The notes under the pieces: model-generated | Databases searched by the model: none | The model's input: only the letters and a program-made list of their open reading frames with translations | What the model was told of the DNA's origin: nothing | DNA from: Clostridia bacterium | GTDB lineage: Bacteria > Bacillota > Clostridia > Oscillospirales > CAG-272 | Direction of reading: 5' to 3' | Assembly (NCBI GenBank): GCA_017937135.1 | Contig: JAGBEE010000020.1 | Span: 1 to 64,000, forward strand | Length of the DNA stretch: 64,000 bases | Part shown: positions 1-9,094 of the stretch, in pieces | Numbering within the stretch: position 1 is the stretch's first letter | Layout of the letters: the number at the start of each line of letters is the position of its first letter | Made by a program: the position numbers and the translations under genes

Positions 1-1
1 A

Positions 2-892
2 AGTTGTGCATTCTTAGGTTGCACCTCACTTACAAGTGTAATAATAGGAAATGGCGTAACATCAATAGGATACGGGGCATTCCGTAATTGCACCTCACTA
101 ACAAGCATAACAATTGGGGATAGCGTAACATCAATAGGAGACGATGCGTTCGGAGGTTGCACTTCGCTAAAAGAAGTACATATAAGCGATATTGCAAGCT
201 GGTGTAATATATTATTTGATGATTATGATTCAAATCCATTATATTATGCAAAGAAGCTATACATAAATAATGAGCTTGTAACAAAGCTTGTAATACCAGA
301 TACAGTAACTAAGATAAATGATTATGCATTCCGTAATTGTACCTCACTTACAAGTGTAATAATAGGAAATGGTGTAACAACAATAGGAGACAGGGTGTTC
401 CGTGATTGCACCTCACTAACAAGTGTAATAATAGGAAATTGTGTAACAACAATAGGAGACTGGGCATTCTATAATTGCACCTCTCTTACAAGTGTAGCAA
501 TAGGAAATAGCGTAACATCAATGAGAAGCAATCCGTTCGATGGTTGTACTTCACTAAAGGAAGTACATATAAGCGATATTGCAAGCTGGTGTAATATATC
601 ATTTGGTAATTATGATTCAAATCCATTATTTTATGCAAAAAATCTATATCTTAACGGAGAGCTTGTAACAGAGCTTGTAATACCAAATACAGTAACGAAG
701 ATAAATGCATATGCATTCTATAATTGCACCTCACTAACAAGTGTAACCTTTGAAAACACAAGTGGTTGGTATGTAACTAAAACACAAGGCGCTACAAGTG
801 GTACGAATGTTGATGTAACAAGTGCTACAACAAATGCAACAAATTTAAAATCAAATTACGTCGACTACTACTGGTATCGCATAGCAGAATAA
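2..892 (+). CDS. BspA-like leucine-rich repeat (LRR_5) protein, 5'-truncated by window edge
   Basis: The reading frame is open from base 2 to a TAA at 890-892, so only the C-terminal 296 residues are present. The protein is built from about 23-residue repeats with a core like CTSLTSVxIGNxVTxIGxxAF, the hallmark of BspA/LRR_5 proteins. Members are usually secreted or surface proteins that bind host or bacterial ligands. A larger module (LKEVHISDIASWCNI ... YAKxLYxNxELVTxLVIP) occurs twice, 129 codons apart. The end (DYYWYRIAE) shows no LPXTG anchor or other attachment domain. Signal peptide and true start lie outside the window. An internal GTG at 395 is inside a repeat and is not the start. 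Ligand unknown. Confidence 0.9.
   Translation, partial: SCAFLGCTSLTSVIIGNGVTSIGYGAFRNCTSLTSITIGDSVTSIGDDAFGGCTSLKEVHISDIASWCNILFDDYDSNPLYYAKKLYINNELVTKLVIPDTVTKINDYAFRNCTSLTSVIIGNGVTTIGDRVFRDCTSLTSVIIGNCVTTIGDWAFYNCTSLTSVAIGNSVTSMRSNPFDGCTSLKEVHISDIASWCNISFGNYDSNPLFYAKNLYLNGELVTELVIPNTVTKINAYAFYNCTSLTSVTFENTSGWYVTKTQGATSGTNVDVTSATTNATNLKSNYVDYYWYRIAE
155..740 (+). repeat. 129-codon tandem duplication inside the LRR gene
   Basis: The stretch beginning GGTTGCACTTCGCTAAAAGA at 155 recurs with few changes at 542, a period of 387 bases. Shorter 69-base LRR units lie inside each copy. Such DNA-level similarity is prone to copy-number change by recombination or slippage and to assembly collapse. 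Confidence 0.8.
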
Positions 893-934
893 AACTAAAA
901 GCAGACTTGATTTTGTTCAAGTCTGCTTTTAGTT
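893..934. terminator. Bidirectional intrinsic terminator between the LRR gene and clpX
   Basis: A perfect 18-bp stem (893-910 with 917-934) closes a 6-base loop. T-rich sequence follows on the plus strand and the stem itself ends in A/T tracts, so it can stop both converging transcripts. It overlaps the clpX stop codon. Confidence 0.85.
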
Positions 935-2186
935 ATTTTAATAGTAATTCAGGTTTTTTAATTTGCTTAACGCAGTCCTCATCGATTATAACCTTTGTTA
1001 CTTCCTTGTTTGAAGGAAGCTCAAACATAATATCAGTCATAATTTCTTCCATAATAGAGCGTAAGCCACGCGCGCCTGTTTTGCGTTCAATAGCTTTTTT
1101 AGCAACTGCAGCTAATGCCTCATTAGTAAACTCAAGCTCAACGCCATCAATTTCAAAAAGCTTTTTATATTGCTTTTCAATAGAATTTTTAGGCAAGGAG
1201 AGGATTTTTACGAGCGCATCCTCGTCAAGGTCATTAAGCCCGACGATAACAGGCAAACGACCTACAAGCTCAGGAATTAAGCCATATTTTACAATATCAT
1301 GTGCTGTTACATTCTCAAAAACCTTAGTTTTGTTAACCTTAGCCTTGCTTTTTACCTCACCACCAAAGCCCATAAGAGTTTTACCCTTACGACCCTCAAT
1401 GATTTTTGAAAGTCCATCAAAGGCTCCACCACAAATAAAGAGAATATCCTTTGTATTGATTTGAATAAATTCTTGATTTGGATGCTTTCTGCCACCCTGA
1501 GGAGGAACATTAGCAACAGTTCCCTCAAGAATTTTAAGAAGTGCTTGCTGAACACCCTCACCCGAAACATCACGGGTTATGGAGCGATTTTCGCTTTTTC
1601 TTGAAATTTTATCAATTTCATCAATATAAATAATTCCTCTTTCCGCCTTTGAAACATCAAAGTCAGCAGCTTGAATTAAACGGAGAAGTATATTTTCAAC
1701 ATCCTCACCAACATAGCCAGCCTCTGTAAGAGTAGTAGCATCAGCAATAGCGAAAGGAACCTTCAATGCGTGAGCCAAGGTTTGAGCAAGATAAGTTTTG
1801 CCAGAGCCGGTAGGGCCAATTAGTAAGATGTTACTTTTTTGAATTTCAACATCCTCTTTAGGATTTTCACGGCCTTCATTATAAATAAGACGCTTATAAT
1901 GGTTATAAACTGCAACGCTGAGCGCAATTTTAGCCTTGTCCTGTCCAATGACATAGTCATCAAGGATTGATTTAATATCCTTAGGAGTTGGAAGAGAAGA
2001 AAGAGTAAGTGTTTCCTCACTATTGTCATCTTCCTTAGCGCCAATGCCATATTCATCAATAATTTCACCACATAAATCTACGCATAATGGGCAGATAAAC
2101 GCGCTACTGTCTGGGGCAGGAATTAAAAATTCAACATCTCCCTCGCCACGACCACAAAATGAACATTTTCTTTTGTTGTTACTCAT
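933..2186 (-). CDS. clpX: ATP-dependent Clp protease ATP-binding subunit ClpX
   Basis: AAA+ unfoldase that recognises tagged or damaged proteins, unfolds them and threads them into ClpP in the cytoplasm. The 417-residue protein has an N-terminal zinc-binding domain (C8, C11, C32, C35), Walker A GPTGSGKT at 124-131, the pore loop GYVG at 157-160 and Walker B IIYIDE at 185-190. A TLMGFGG segment matches the ClpP-docking loop region. Length is normal for the family. It lies 2 bases downstream of clpP, so the pair is co-transcribed. The ribosome site (AAGAGAG) is weak, which suggests translational coupling. Confidence 0.98.
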   Translation of the reverse strand: MSNNKRKCSFCGRGEGDVEFLIPAPDSSAFICPLCVDLCGEIIDEYGIGAKEDDNSEETLTLSSLPTPKDIKSILDDYVIGQDKAKIALSVAVYNHYKRLIYNEGRENPKEDVEIQKSNILLIGPTGSGKTYLAQTLAHALKVPFAIADATTLTEAGYVGEDVENILLRLIQAADFDVSKAERGIIYIDEIDKISRKSENRSITRDVSGEGVQQALLKILEGTVANVPPQGGRKHPNQEFIQINTKDILFICGGAFDGLSKIIEGRKGKTLMGFGGEVKSKAKVNKTKVFENVTAHDIVKYGLIPELVGRLPVIVGLNDLDEDALVKILSLPKNSIEKQYKKLFEIDGVELEFTNEALAAVAKKAIERKTGARGLRSIMEEIMTDIMFELPSNKEVTKVIIDEDCVKQIKKPELLLK

Positions 2187-2188
2187 AA

Positions 2189-2773
2189 TTAAGCTCTCTT
2201 GTCAATTACTTTGTCAATAAGTCCGTATTTCATAGCATCATCAGCGCTCATAAAATTATCACGCTCAGTATCAAGCTCAATAGTTGACAAATCCTTACCT
2301 GTATTAGAAGCGAGAATTTTATTGAGCTTATCTCTCGTTTTAAGAATATGCTCAGCATGAATTTTAATATCAGAGGCTTGACCCTTAGCTCCACCAAGAG
2401 GCTGGTGAATCATAATTTCACTATTAGGAAGAGCAAAACGCTTGCCCTTAGCGCCACTTGAAAGCAAGAAAGCACCCATGCTTGCAGCCATACCGATGCA
2501 AGTAGTAGAAACATCGCATTTAATAAAATTCATAGTATCATAAATAGCAAGACCTGCGCTAACGCTTCCACCGGGGCTATTTATATAAAGATTGATATCC
2601 TTATCGGGATCTTGAGCCTCAAGGAAGAGAAGCTGTGCTACAACTAAGGAAGCAGTAGTGTCATTAACCTCATCACAAAGAAAAACTATTCTATCCTCTA
2701 AAAGTCTTGAATAAATATCGTATGAGCGCTCACCTCTATTAGTTTGCTCAACGACCATTGGTACAAGTGCCAT
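2189..2773 (-). CDS. clpP: ATP-dependent Clp protease proteolytic subunit ClpP
   Basis: Serine peptidase that forms the tetradecameric degradation chamber for ClpX and ClpC partners. The 194-residue protein has the complete catalytic triad: Ser98 in AASMGA, His123 in MIHQPLGGA and Asp172 in ERDNF. The start has a strong AGGAGG site, and a SigmaA-like promoter precedes it. The order tig-clpP-clpX on one strand is a widespread arrangement and groups folding with degradation. Confidence 0.98.
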   Translation of the reverse strand: MALVPMVVEQTNRGERSYDIYSRLLEDRIVFLCDEVNDTTASLVVAQLLFLEAQDPDKDINLYINSPGGSVSAGLAIYDTMNFIKCDVSTTCIGMAASMGAFLLSSGAKGKRFALPNSEIMIHQPLGGAKGQASDIKIHAEHILKTRDKLNKILASNTGKDLSTIELDTERDNFMSADDAMKYGLIDKVIDKRA

Positions 2774-2793
2774 AATTTAATCCTCCTATATCA

Positions 2794-2821
2794 TATATAA
2801 TAAAATGTAGTATTTTGTCAA
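2794..2821 (-). promoter_or_regulatory. Predicted SigmaA promoter of clpP-clpX
   Basis: On the minus strand a perfect -35 TTGACA (2816-2821) is followed after 16 bases by TATATA (2794-2799). The start codon of clpP is about 20 bases further on. No CtsR-type direct repeat was recognised by eye. Confidence 0.6.
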
Positions 2822-2839
2822 ACGTAGTATATATTCAAA

Positions 2840-2868
2840 TTACCGCTGTAAGAATATCACAGCGGTAA
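2840..2868 (-). terminator. Hairpin downstream of tig
   Basis: A 10-bp stem TTACCGCTGT / ACAGCGGTAA lies between the tig stop codon and the clpP promoter. The T-tract after it is short, so termination may be partial and allow some tig to clpPX read-through. Confidence 0.55.
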
Positions 2869-2880
2869 AGAGAAGTAGTC

Positions 2881-4164
2881 TTATTTAACAGTAACGTTTG
2901 CGTTTTCCTTAACAAAGTCAACAGCCTTCTTAACGCTAAGGTCAGCCTTAATAGCGTCAGCGTCAACAAGCTCCTTTACCTTATCAGCGGTCATGCCGTA
3001 AGCCTTTGCAAGATTTTCATATTCGTTATTGATTTCTTCCTCAGAAGCAGTAATACCCTCAAGCTCAACAATCTTTTCAAGAGCAAGACGAGTCTTAACC
3101 TGTCTTTCAGCCATTGGCTTGAATTGCTCACGTAAGGAATCAAGTGTTTGACCTGTGTACTTGCAGTATGTGTTAAGGTCAAGTCCTTGCATACGAAGCC
3201 TTGAATCATAATCGCGAACAAAGTTTTCAGCCTCGTTTTCAAACATAGGAGCAGGGATTTCAGCCTCAAGATTTTCGATAAGAGCATTGATAAGCTGCTC
3301 TTCAACAGCGTTTTCAGCAGCCTTTACATTTTTATTTTCAAGTTTTGCCTTAACGTCAGCCTTATATTCATCAAGAGTATCAAATTCGCTTACATCCTTA
3401 GCAAATTCGTCATCAAGAGCAGGTAACTCGTTAAACTTGATAGCGTGGAGAACAATCTTAAATACAGCCTCCTTGCCAGCAAGCTCGCTTGCGTGATATT
3501 CAGTTGGGAATGTAACGTTTACATCGAAGCTGTCACCAACGTTGTGACCAATGATTTGCTCTTCAAAGCCTGGAATGAAGCTACCTGAACCGATAGTGAG
3601 GTTATAGTTTTCGCTCTTTCCACCCTCGAAAGCAACGCCATCAACATAACCGTCAAAGTCGATAACAGCAATATCGCCATTTTCAACACTACGGCCCTCA
3701 ACGTCAACAACTCTTGAGTTACGTGCACGAACTGACTCGATTTCGTTGTTTACGTCCTCATCAGTAACACTCTTAACCTCTTTAGTAACGTTAAGACCCT
3801 TGTATTCCTTAACGGTAACCTCAGGCTTTACATAGAATTTAGCCTTAAGTACAACGCCGTTATCATCAATAGAAACAACGTCGAATTCAGGACGGCTAAC
3901 AACGTCTAAGCCAGCCTCCTTAACTGCGCTCTCGTAAGCATCAGGAATGATTTCGTTAACAGCATCTTCATAGAAAACGCCTTTTCCGTACATCTTTTCG
4001 ATGATAGAACGAGGAGCCTTACCCTTTCTAAATCCAGGGATATTAATTTTCTTTACCTCTTTGCGGTAAACCTTTTCGACTGCAGCATCAAAAACCTCCT
4101 TTGATGCGTCGAACTCGATTTCATAAAGATTGGTTTCAACCTTGTTTGTGCTCTTTAAAGCCAT
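2881..4164 (-). CDS. tig: Trigger factor, ribosome-associated chaperone and peptidyl-prolyl isomerase
   Basis: Binds the ribosome exit tunnel and shields nascent chains. The 427-residue protein has the ribosome-docking signature GFRKGKAP at 44-51, an FKBP-type isomerase domain in the middle (VIDFDGYVDGVAFEGG through the PALDDEFAKDV end) and a long helical C-terminal chaperone region. Length is normal. A TTTTGGAGG ribosome site precedes the ATG, and a near-perfect SigmaA promoter lies upstream. It begins the tig-clpP-clpX group. Confidence 0.98.
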   Translation of the reverse strand: MALKSTNKVETNLYEIEFDASKEVFDAAVEKVYRKEVKKINIPGFRKGKAPRSIIEKMYGKGVFYEDAVNEIIPDAYESAVKEAGLDVVSRPEFDVVSIDDNGVVLKAKFYVKPEVTVKEYKGLNVTKEVKSVTDEDVNNEIESVRARNSRVVDVEGRSVENGDIAVIDFDGYVDGVAFEGGKSENYNLTIGSGSFIPGFEEQIIGHNVGDSFDVNVTFPTEYHASELAGKEAVFKIVLHAIKFNELPALDDEFAKDVSEFDTLDEYKADVKAKLENKNVKAAENAVEEQLINALIENLEAEIPAPMFENEAENFVRDYDSRLRMQGLDLNTYCKYTGQTLDSLREQFKPMAERQVKTRLALEKIVELEGITASEEEINNEYENLAKAYGMTADKVKELVDADAIKADLSVKKAVDFVKENANVTVK

Positions 4165-4209
4165 TTTAAAATTCCTCCAAAAGATATGGTAATTTTTTTT
4201 ACTTAGATT

Positions 4210-4238
4210 ATTATATATAATAAAAGCGCAAAAGTCAA
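4210..4238 (-). promoter_or_regulatory. SigmaA promoter of tig
   Basis: On the minus strand TTGACT (4233-4238) and a perfect TATAAT (4210-4215) are separated by exactly 17 bases, about 45 bases before the tig start codon. Confidence 0.8.
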
Positions 4239-4272
4239 TAATATTTTGAAAATAAATTGTTAAATTGTAAAA

Positions 4273-4998
4273 TCAAAAGTCTTTTGGCATTATTATCATA
4301 GGTATAAAGTTAGAGTAGTCCGAGGAAATAAGCGAAAAATCTATTCCTTTATAGTTAATAGTCCTTGGAATAGCATAGCTTCCATGGATGTGACCGAAAT
4401 AACAATTTTTGATATCATATTCAAGCAAAATATCAATAATTTCATCACAAACAAAGGAATTAAAAACAGGTGGAAAGTGGAAAAATACTAAAATTTGCTC
4501 ATCATTTTCACGTAGCTTGACAGCCTCATCAAGACTTATCTTAAGGCGACAAGCCTCACGCGCTACGATTTTTTCATATTCTGCATCAGTAGCAGGTGTT
4601 TGAAGCTTCTCATCAACATACCAGCCACGAGTACCACAAACGATGTAATCCTCCACCTTGTATGCATTGTTGAACAGAAAATCAATAGTTTTAAACCCAT
4701 TTTGCTTTAAAAATGCGCGATTTTTAGACATCGTCCCCCACCAATAGTCATGGTTACCCTTACCAATTAGCTTTTTGCCGGGCAGCTCATCAATGAATTT
4801 AAAATCAAGATATGCCTCGTCATAATCAATTGCCCATGATATATCACCAGGAACTATAACAGTGTCGTCATCATTTACAATGGCACACCAGTTTTTCTTG
4901 ATTTTTTCCATATAATCAGTCCATCTCGAACCAAAAATATCCATAGGCTTGTTTGTTGAATTTGACAAGTGTAAATCCGCCATTACAAATAAAGACAC
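4273..4998 (-). CDS. Calcineurin-like metallophosphoesterase (COG1768-type predicted phosphohydrolase)
   Basis: Predicted metal-dependent phosphohydrolase of unknown substrate. The five metallophosphoesterase motifs are present in order: DLHLS, GDISW, GNHDYWW, the histidine motif FFHFPP and GHIHG near the C-terminus. I place the start at the GTG at 4998 because AAAGGAG lies 7 bases upstream; the next upstream ATG would lie inside the preceding gene with no ribosome site. This gives 241 residues. It is the last gene of the lepB to dipeptidase run, with a 13-base gap after the dipeptidase stop. No signal peptide, so cytoplasmic. Confidence 0.88.
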   Translation of the reverse strand: MSLFVMADLHLSNSTNKPMDIFGSRWTDYMEKIKKNWCAIVNDDDTVIVPGDISWAIDYDEAYLDFKFIDELPGKKLIGKGNHDYWWGTMSKNRAFLKQNGFKTIDFLFNNAYKVEDYIVCGTRGWYVDEKLQTPATDAEYEKIVAREACRLKISLDEAVKLRENDEQILVFFHFPPVFNSFVCDEIIDILLEYDIKNCYFGHIHGSYAIPRTINYKGIDFSLISSDYSNFIPMIIMPKDF

Positions 4999-5011
4999 CG
5001 TAAAGCTCCTT

Positions 5012-5911
5012 TCATATATATTTGCAAGCAAAATTAAATGCGTTTTGAAAAAATATTTTCATAGAAATATCTCTGCCAAAATTATCAAAAATTTCATTAT
5101 ATAATAATTTTAAATCAGTAACTGACTTAATCCCTAATGGCAGAGAGGAAACCCCATCAAGGTCGCACCCTAAACAAACAGTATTTTCTCCACCAAGGCT
5201 TAAATAATGATAAATATGGTTTAAAATACTATGTATAGTTGCTTTTTTGTCAAGCTCTAAATGCTCGGGTGCTAAGCTAATTCCAACGATACTACCATTT
5301 TTGCATAATAAAGAAAATAGCTCATCGCTCAAATTTCTTTTATGAGAGCATACAGAATAAGAATTTGAATGTGATGCAATTGGAATTTTGTTGTGATTTA
5401 AGCAAATTTCAATTGCTTCATAGGAGGATTTTTCACAAGAATGAGAAATATCTGTTATAATTCCAAGCGAGCAAGCCCTATTAACTACCAATTTTCCAAA
5501 GGCAGTTAATGGTAAATCTGTGTCCCAGCCACCACCAATAATGCTTTCACCCTTCCAGTTTAGAGTTAAAGCTCTGACTCCGTCAGCATATAGCTTATCA
5601 AGTCTTGAAATATCACCAGATAAAATTCTTGCATCCTCAACTGCTAAAAAGAAGCTTCGTTGCCTTAAAAGCGAAGCATTTTTAGCAAAAAATATATTTT
5701 GTTTTTTTGCATACCTTAAAACCTCAAGATATTCAAGGTATGCATCCTCGTTTGAAAGAGAAGAGTCACTCCAAATAGCCATAATTTGAATATAAGGAGA
5801 AAAGCCTTCTATCTTATCTAAGGAAATATTAAGATTTGCATCTTTAACGTCCTGTTTAGTCTTGTAAAGCTGTGAAAGAGTATCACAGTGCAGGTCGAAT
5901 AAAGGAATCAT
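5012..5911 (-). CDS. Membrane dipeptidase, peptidase family M19
   Basis: Zinc dipeptidase of the renal-dipeptidase family, which splits dipeptides, in some members with a D-residue. The 299-residue protein begins with the metal-binding HxD motif (FDLHCDTLS). It also has a histidine-rich metal site in IASHSNSYSVCSHKRN and the CLGCDLDGV segment near the C-terminus. Bacterial M19 proteins are commonly 300-320 residues, so this is complete. No signal peptide is visible. A GAGGT ribosome site precedes the ATG. It is separated from yraN by one base, hence the same operon. Confidence 0.9.
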   Translation of the reverse strand: MIPLFDLHCDTLSQLYKTKQDVKDANLNISLDKIEGFSPYIQIMAIWSDSSLSNEDAYLEYLEVLRYAKKQNIFFAKNASLLRQRSFFLAVEDARILSGDISRLDKLYADGVRALTLNWKGESIIGGGWDTDLPLTAFGKLVVNRACSLGIITDISHSCEKSSYEAIEICLNHNKIPIASHSNSYSVCSHKRNLSDELFSLLCKNGSIVGISLAPEHLELDKKATIHSILNHIYHYLSLGGENTVCLGCDLDGVSSLPLGIKSVTDLKLLYNEIFDNFGRDISMKIFFQNAFNFACKYI

Positions 5912-5912
5912 T

Positions 5913-6305
5913 TTACCTCGTTACTGCGTTTTCAATATAATTTAAATCGCAGACCTTTAGCTTTTTGTCTGCCTCAACCCAAATTTCACAAACATCAATT
6001 CTTGGTGTTTTGTCCTTGTGCTTTGGCGGCAGAGTCTTAACAAAATGATATGCAAAGCTTATTAAATTCGTTCGTTTATTATAATCTACACTACTGCCGG
6101 GACGCAAAAAATTCTTTTTATCTACACGTCTTGTTTTGACCTCAATAAAAATAATGTGGTCCTTGTCATATGCAATAATATCTGCCTCTAATCGTCCAAT
6201 AGTGGCATTTCTTTCAAGGATTTTGTACTTTTTAATCTTTTTTACGTATTTAGTGCAATAATCCTCGCCAAATTTTCCAACCTCAATGTTAGTAAAATCA
6301 GTCAT
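5913..6305 (-). CDS. YraN (UPF0102) family endonuclease-like protein
   Basis: Small restriction-endonuclease-fold protein of uncertain role, suggested to act in DNA or RNA processing. The 130-residue sequence keeps the nuclease core: E40 and D42 in GRLEADIIA, then E55-x-K57 in FIEVKTR. It overlaps the 3' end of rnhB by 8 bases. Adjacency rnhB-yraN is a very common arrangement in Firmicutes and supports the call. No strong ribosome site of its own; probably coupled to rnhB translation. Confidence 0.9.
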   Translation of the reverse strand: MTDFTNIEVGKFGEDYCTKYVKKIKKYKILERNATIGRLEADIIAYDKDHIIFIEVKTRRVDKKNFLRPGSSVDYNKRTNLISFAYHFVKTLPPKHKDKTPRIDVCEIWVEADKKLKVCDLNYIENAVTR

Positions 6306-6900
6306 TTTTCAAAAACTTTAAAAAGCTTGGACGGTGCACAGGCAAAACACCATATTTTTTAATAGCCTCAATATGTACCTTTGTGCCATACCCCTTGTGC
6401 TTTGCAAAGCCATATTCGGGATAAAATTTGTCGTATTCGTAGCATAATCTATCACGCGTAACCTTAGCAAGAATTGATGCTGCTGCAATTGACTGCGAAA
6501 TTGCATCTCCACCAACAACTGTTTTTGTAGGAATAGTAAAGCCACGAGAGCAGTTGCCATCAATTAAAGCAAGGTCGGGCGTAACCTTAAGACCATCAAT
6601 TGCGCGACGCATAGCAAGCATAGCAGCATTTAAAATGTTTAATTCCTCAATTTCCTCTACAGAGGTAGAGGCAACAGAGTAGTCAAGAGCATTTGCAATT
6701 ATAATATCAAAAAGCTTTTCTCTCTTTTTCTCGGTAAGCTTTTTCGAGTCATCGAGTCCTTCAATTATAAGCCCCTTGGGCAATACACAAGCCGCAGCAA
6801 CAACAGGGCCCATTAAAGGACCTCTGCCAGCCTCGTCAACTCCACAAACTATTTTTATATTTTCATTGATATGTGAATAATCAAATGAATAGTCTAACAT
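6298..6900 (-). CDS. rnhB: Ribonuclease HII
   Basis: Cuts the RNA strand of RNA-DNA hybrids and nicks at single ribonucleotides in DNA. The 200-residue protein shows the catalytic D22-E23 in GVDEAGRG, the LIDGN motif with a further acidic residue, and [10 protein letters not shown]. Length is normal. The ATG has a GGGAGGAC ribosome site. It follows rbgA without a gap, in a ribosome and genome maintenance operon. Confidence 0.97.
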   Translation of the reverse strand: MLDYSFDYSHINENIKIVCGVDEAGRGPLMGPVVAAACVLPKGLIIEGLDDSKKLTEKKREKLFDIIIANALDYSVASTSVEEIEELNILNAAMLAMRRAIDGLKVTPDLALIDGNCSRGFTIPTKTVVGGDAISQSIAAASILAKVTRDRLCYEYDKFYPEYGFAKHKGYGTKVHIEAIKKYGVLPVHRPSFLKFLKND

Positions 6901-7770
6901 TTAGTCCTCCCTTGGCATTTCAAGAGTAATATTGCCAATTTTTGCGCTTCTAAATTCCTCTAATAGCGTGGCAGCAGTTCTTTCTGTGTTGATTTCACCA
7001 CCAGAAATTAAGAAGCCTCTTTTTCTGCCAACAAGCTCAAAAATATCATAGTCAGTTTCACACAAATCAAGCTCATCCTTGTTTATTTTATATCTTGTCA
7101 TAAATAAATCAGGAGCAAGATTTTTTAAACGTGAGCAGAGAATAACTGCAATATATTCTGTATCTAAAATTGCATCCTTGATAGCGCCCGTGATAGCAAG
7201 GTTTTCTCCAACAACCTTTTCCTCAAATTTAGGCCATAAAACACCAGGCATGTCCATTAAATCAAAGCCGATATTTGTAGGAACCCATTGCTTATTAAGA
7301 GTAACACCGGGTCTATTTTCAACCTTTGCCTTTTTAGAGCCACAAATTTTATTTATAAGAGAGGATTTTCCAACGTTTGGAATACCAACAAACATAGCTC
7401 TTAGCTTTTTCGACATACCCTTAGCCTCATATTTTTGAAGCTTTTCTGATAAAATTCTTTTAACAGCGCTCGAAATTAAGGAAATCCCTTCGCCACTTAT
7501 ACAGTCTACGCTAATAGCACTTTTGCCTTGCTTTTCGTAGTATTCAATCCATTTTTGAGTTGCGCTTTTGTCAGCAAGTGATGCTTTGTTCAATATAGTA
7601 AGTGTGGGCTTATCCCCAACAATTTTTGCAATTTCGGGGTTTTTTGAGCTATATGGAATTCTTGCATCAAGAATTTCGATAATAATATCAACCTCTTTAA
7701 GGTTTTCCGAAATCAATCGGCGAGTTTTCGCCATATGACCAGGGAACCATTGTATAACGTCTGATTGCAT
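6901..7770 (-). CDS. rbgA: Ribosome biogenesis GTPase RbgA/YlqF
   Basis: Circularly permuted GTPase needed for late assembly of the 50S subunit. Motifs run in permuted order: G4 as NKAS at 61-64, a G5-like SVDCISGEG, the P-loop GIPNVGKSS at 129-137 and G3 DMPG at 173-176. The N-terminal VIQWFPGHMAKTRR is typical of YlqF. The 289-residue length fits. It directly follows lepB and precedes rnhB, the standard Firmicutes order. Confidence 0.96.
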   Translation of the reverse strand: MQSDVIQWFPGHMAKTRRLISENLKEVDIIIEILDARIPYSSKNPEIAKIVGDKPTLTILNKASLADKSATQKWIEYYEKQGKSAISVDCISGEGISLISSAVKRILSEKLQKYEAKGMSKKLRAMFVGIPNVGKSSLINKICGSKKAKVENRPGVTLNKQWVPTNIGFDLMDMPGVLWPKFEEKVVGENLAITGAIKDAILDTEYIAVILCSRLKNLAPDLFMTRYKINKDELDLCETDYDIFELVGRKRGFLISGGEINTERTAATLLEEFRSAKIGNITLEMPRED

Positions 7771-7773
7771 AGC

Positions 7774-8469
7774 TTAATCAGTATAGAGTCCACCCATTTT
7801 AGAGAATGGGAAAAGTCTAAACACTGCCTTTCCAAGTATAAATTCATTTCTGACAAAGCCTATTTCGGCCATACGGCTGTCAGCCGAGTTGTATCTATTA
7901 TCACCCATTACAAAAACGTGCCCCATAGGAACGGTTGCAATAAATTTATTTGTTATTGGGTCATAATAACGATTATCCTCATCAATTACGGGCTTGCCCT
8001 TATCGTTTAAAATAACATTTCCATTTTCATCAAGCTTATATTCACCTAATGTTGCTTGAATTTCAGGGTCATAATAATTTGAGGAGTATTTTGCCCCCTC
8101 AACCCTCATTTCAATACCATCAACATAAACTGTTTCAGTTGTAAAATCAATTTCAACCGTTTGCCCACCCTTTGCTATAACTCTTTTAACAATTGGATGG
8201 TCATAGCTATTTCCATAAAAGTCTGCATGAACAACTACAATGTCATTATTATCAGGCTCATATGTGAAAAGAGGGTTTACAACTATAAGATATTCGCCAC
8301 TTTTAAGAGTGTTTTCCATTGATGGCCCCTCAACAATTGTGAGTCTTGCAAAAAATAAAAATAGCAAAACAACTGCAACAATAGCGTAGACAAAGGACTC
8401 CAATATTTCAAAAAAGCCCTTAAAGCCCTCGCCAACCTTTATATTTTCATTATCTTGATTATCCTTCAT
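7774..8469 (-). CDS. lepB: Signal peptidase I
   Basis: Membrane serine protease that releases Sec-exported proteins from their signal peptides. One N-terminal transmembrane segment at about 24-45 is followed by the catalytic Ser50 in GPSMENTL, the general base Lys95 in PIVKRVIA and the box E motif MGDNRYNSADSR. The 231 residues include an extra acidic stretch (GEYKLDENGNVILNDKGKP) between the conserved boxes. GAAAGGT precedes the ATG. It is the first gene of the operon and diverges from rplS. Confidence 0.96.
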   Translation of the reverse strand: MKDNQDNENIKVGEGFKGFFEILESFVYAIVAVVLLFLFFARLTIVEGPSMENTLKSGEYLIVVNPLFTYEPDNNDIVVVHADFYGNSYDHPIVKRVIAKGGQTVEIDFTTETVYVDGIEMRVEGAKYSSNYYDPEIQATLGEYKLDENGNVILNDKGKPVIDEDNRYYDPITNKFIATVPMGHVFVMGDNRYNSADSRMAEIGFVRNEFILGKAVFRLFPFSKMGGLYTD

Positions 8470-8591
8470 GATAAATTACCTTTCAAAATATTCAACATTA
8501 AATATTTTACCATAAAATATATAAAATAACAATACTTTTTAGAATTTTATTATTATAGAGAAATAATTTGTAAACTTTTTCAAAAAAAGTA

Positions 8592-8620
8592 TTGAAATTC
8601 AAAAATTTGTATGATATAAT
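8592..8620 (+). promoter_or_regulatory. SigmaA promoter of rplS
   Basis: TTGAAA (8592-8597) and a perfect TATAAT (8615-8620) have a 17-base spacer. Transcription would start near 8627 and give an untranslated leader of nearly 80 bases. Confidence 0.8.
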
Positions 8621-8626
8621 ACCAAA

Positions 8627-8700
8627 CGTATGTGTATGCATACATAAAAAAAGGATGGTCCTCTGCGTAGCTCTGCATGAACGTCCTAAGTAATGGAGGC
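8627..8700 (+). promoter_or_regulatory. Candidate L19 ribosomal-protein leader RNA
   Basis: The leader has a first hairpin (TATGT 8629-8633 with ACATA 8642-8646). A second element is closed by AGGATG (8652-8657) and CGTCCT (8682-8687) and contains a CTCTGCG / CTCTGCA near-repeat. It ends just before the rplS ribosome site. Autoregulatory L19 leaders are known in Firmicutes; position and structure agree, but the match to that specific family was not computed. Confidence 0.5.
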
Positions 8701-8704
8701 TTAT

Positions 8705-9046
8705 ATGAATAAGATTGAGGCTTTTGTAAATGAGCAATTAAAGACCGAGGTACCACAGTTCAACATCGGTGATACTGTAAAGGTACACAACCTTATTAAA
8801 GAAGGTACAAGAGAGAGAATCCAAATTTTTGAAGGAACTGTTATCGCAAAGCACAATGGTGGCATCTCTGAAACATTTACTGTAAGAAGAGTAGCATATG
8901 GCTGTGGTGTTGAAAAGACATTCCCACTTCATTCTCCCAACGTAGCTAAGGTTGAGGTTATTAGAGCCGGTAAGGTTAGAAGAGCAAAGCTTTACTACCT
9001 TCGCGACAGAGTCGGCAAGGCTTCTAAGGTTAAAGAACTTAACTAA
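8705..9046 (+). CDS. rplS: 50S ribosomal protein L19
   Basis: Ribosomal protein at the 30S-50S interface. The 113-residue protein has the family signature: [16 protein letters not shown] near the N-terminus and RKAKLYYLR-like [12 protein letters not shown] near the end. I start at the ATG at 8705 because GGAGG (8695-8699) sits five bases upstream; the in-frame ATG at 8693 overlaps that site. It is monocistronic with its own promoter and terminator, and is oriented away from lepB, whereas many relatives have rplS and lepB in the same direction. Confidence 0.97.
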   Translation: MNKIEAFVNEQLKTEVPQFNIGDTVKVHNLIKEGTRERIQIFEGTVIAKHNGGISETFTVRRVAYGCGVEKTFPLHSPNVAKVEVIRAGKVRRAKLYYLRDRVGKASKVKELN

Positions 9047-9053
9047 TTTTAAT

Positions 9054-9089
9054 AAAAATCTCCGCACGCAAATGCGGAGATTTTTATTT
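9054..9089 (+). terminator. Intrinsic terminator of rplS
   Basis: A 13-bp stem (9054-9066 with 9073-9085) with a 6-base loop is followed by TATTTT. The A-tract on the other arm lets it also serve the convergent minus-strand gene ending at 9095. Confidence 0.9.
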
Positions 9090-9094
9090 TCTGT

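Noticed and set aside
155..740. Repeats near the left edge as a CRISPR array
   Set aside because: They are coding LRR repeats in one continuous frame with no constant-length spacers.
907..1464. Open frame on the plus strand opposite clpX
   Set aside because: It lies in the mirror of a fully conserved gene, begins within a terminator and has no ribosome site.
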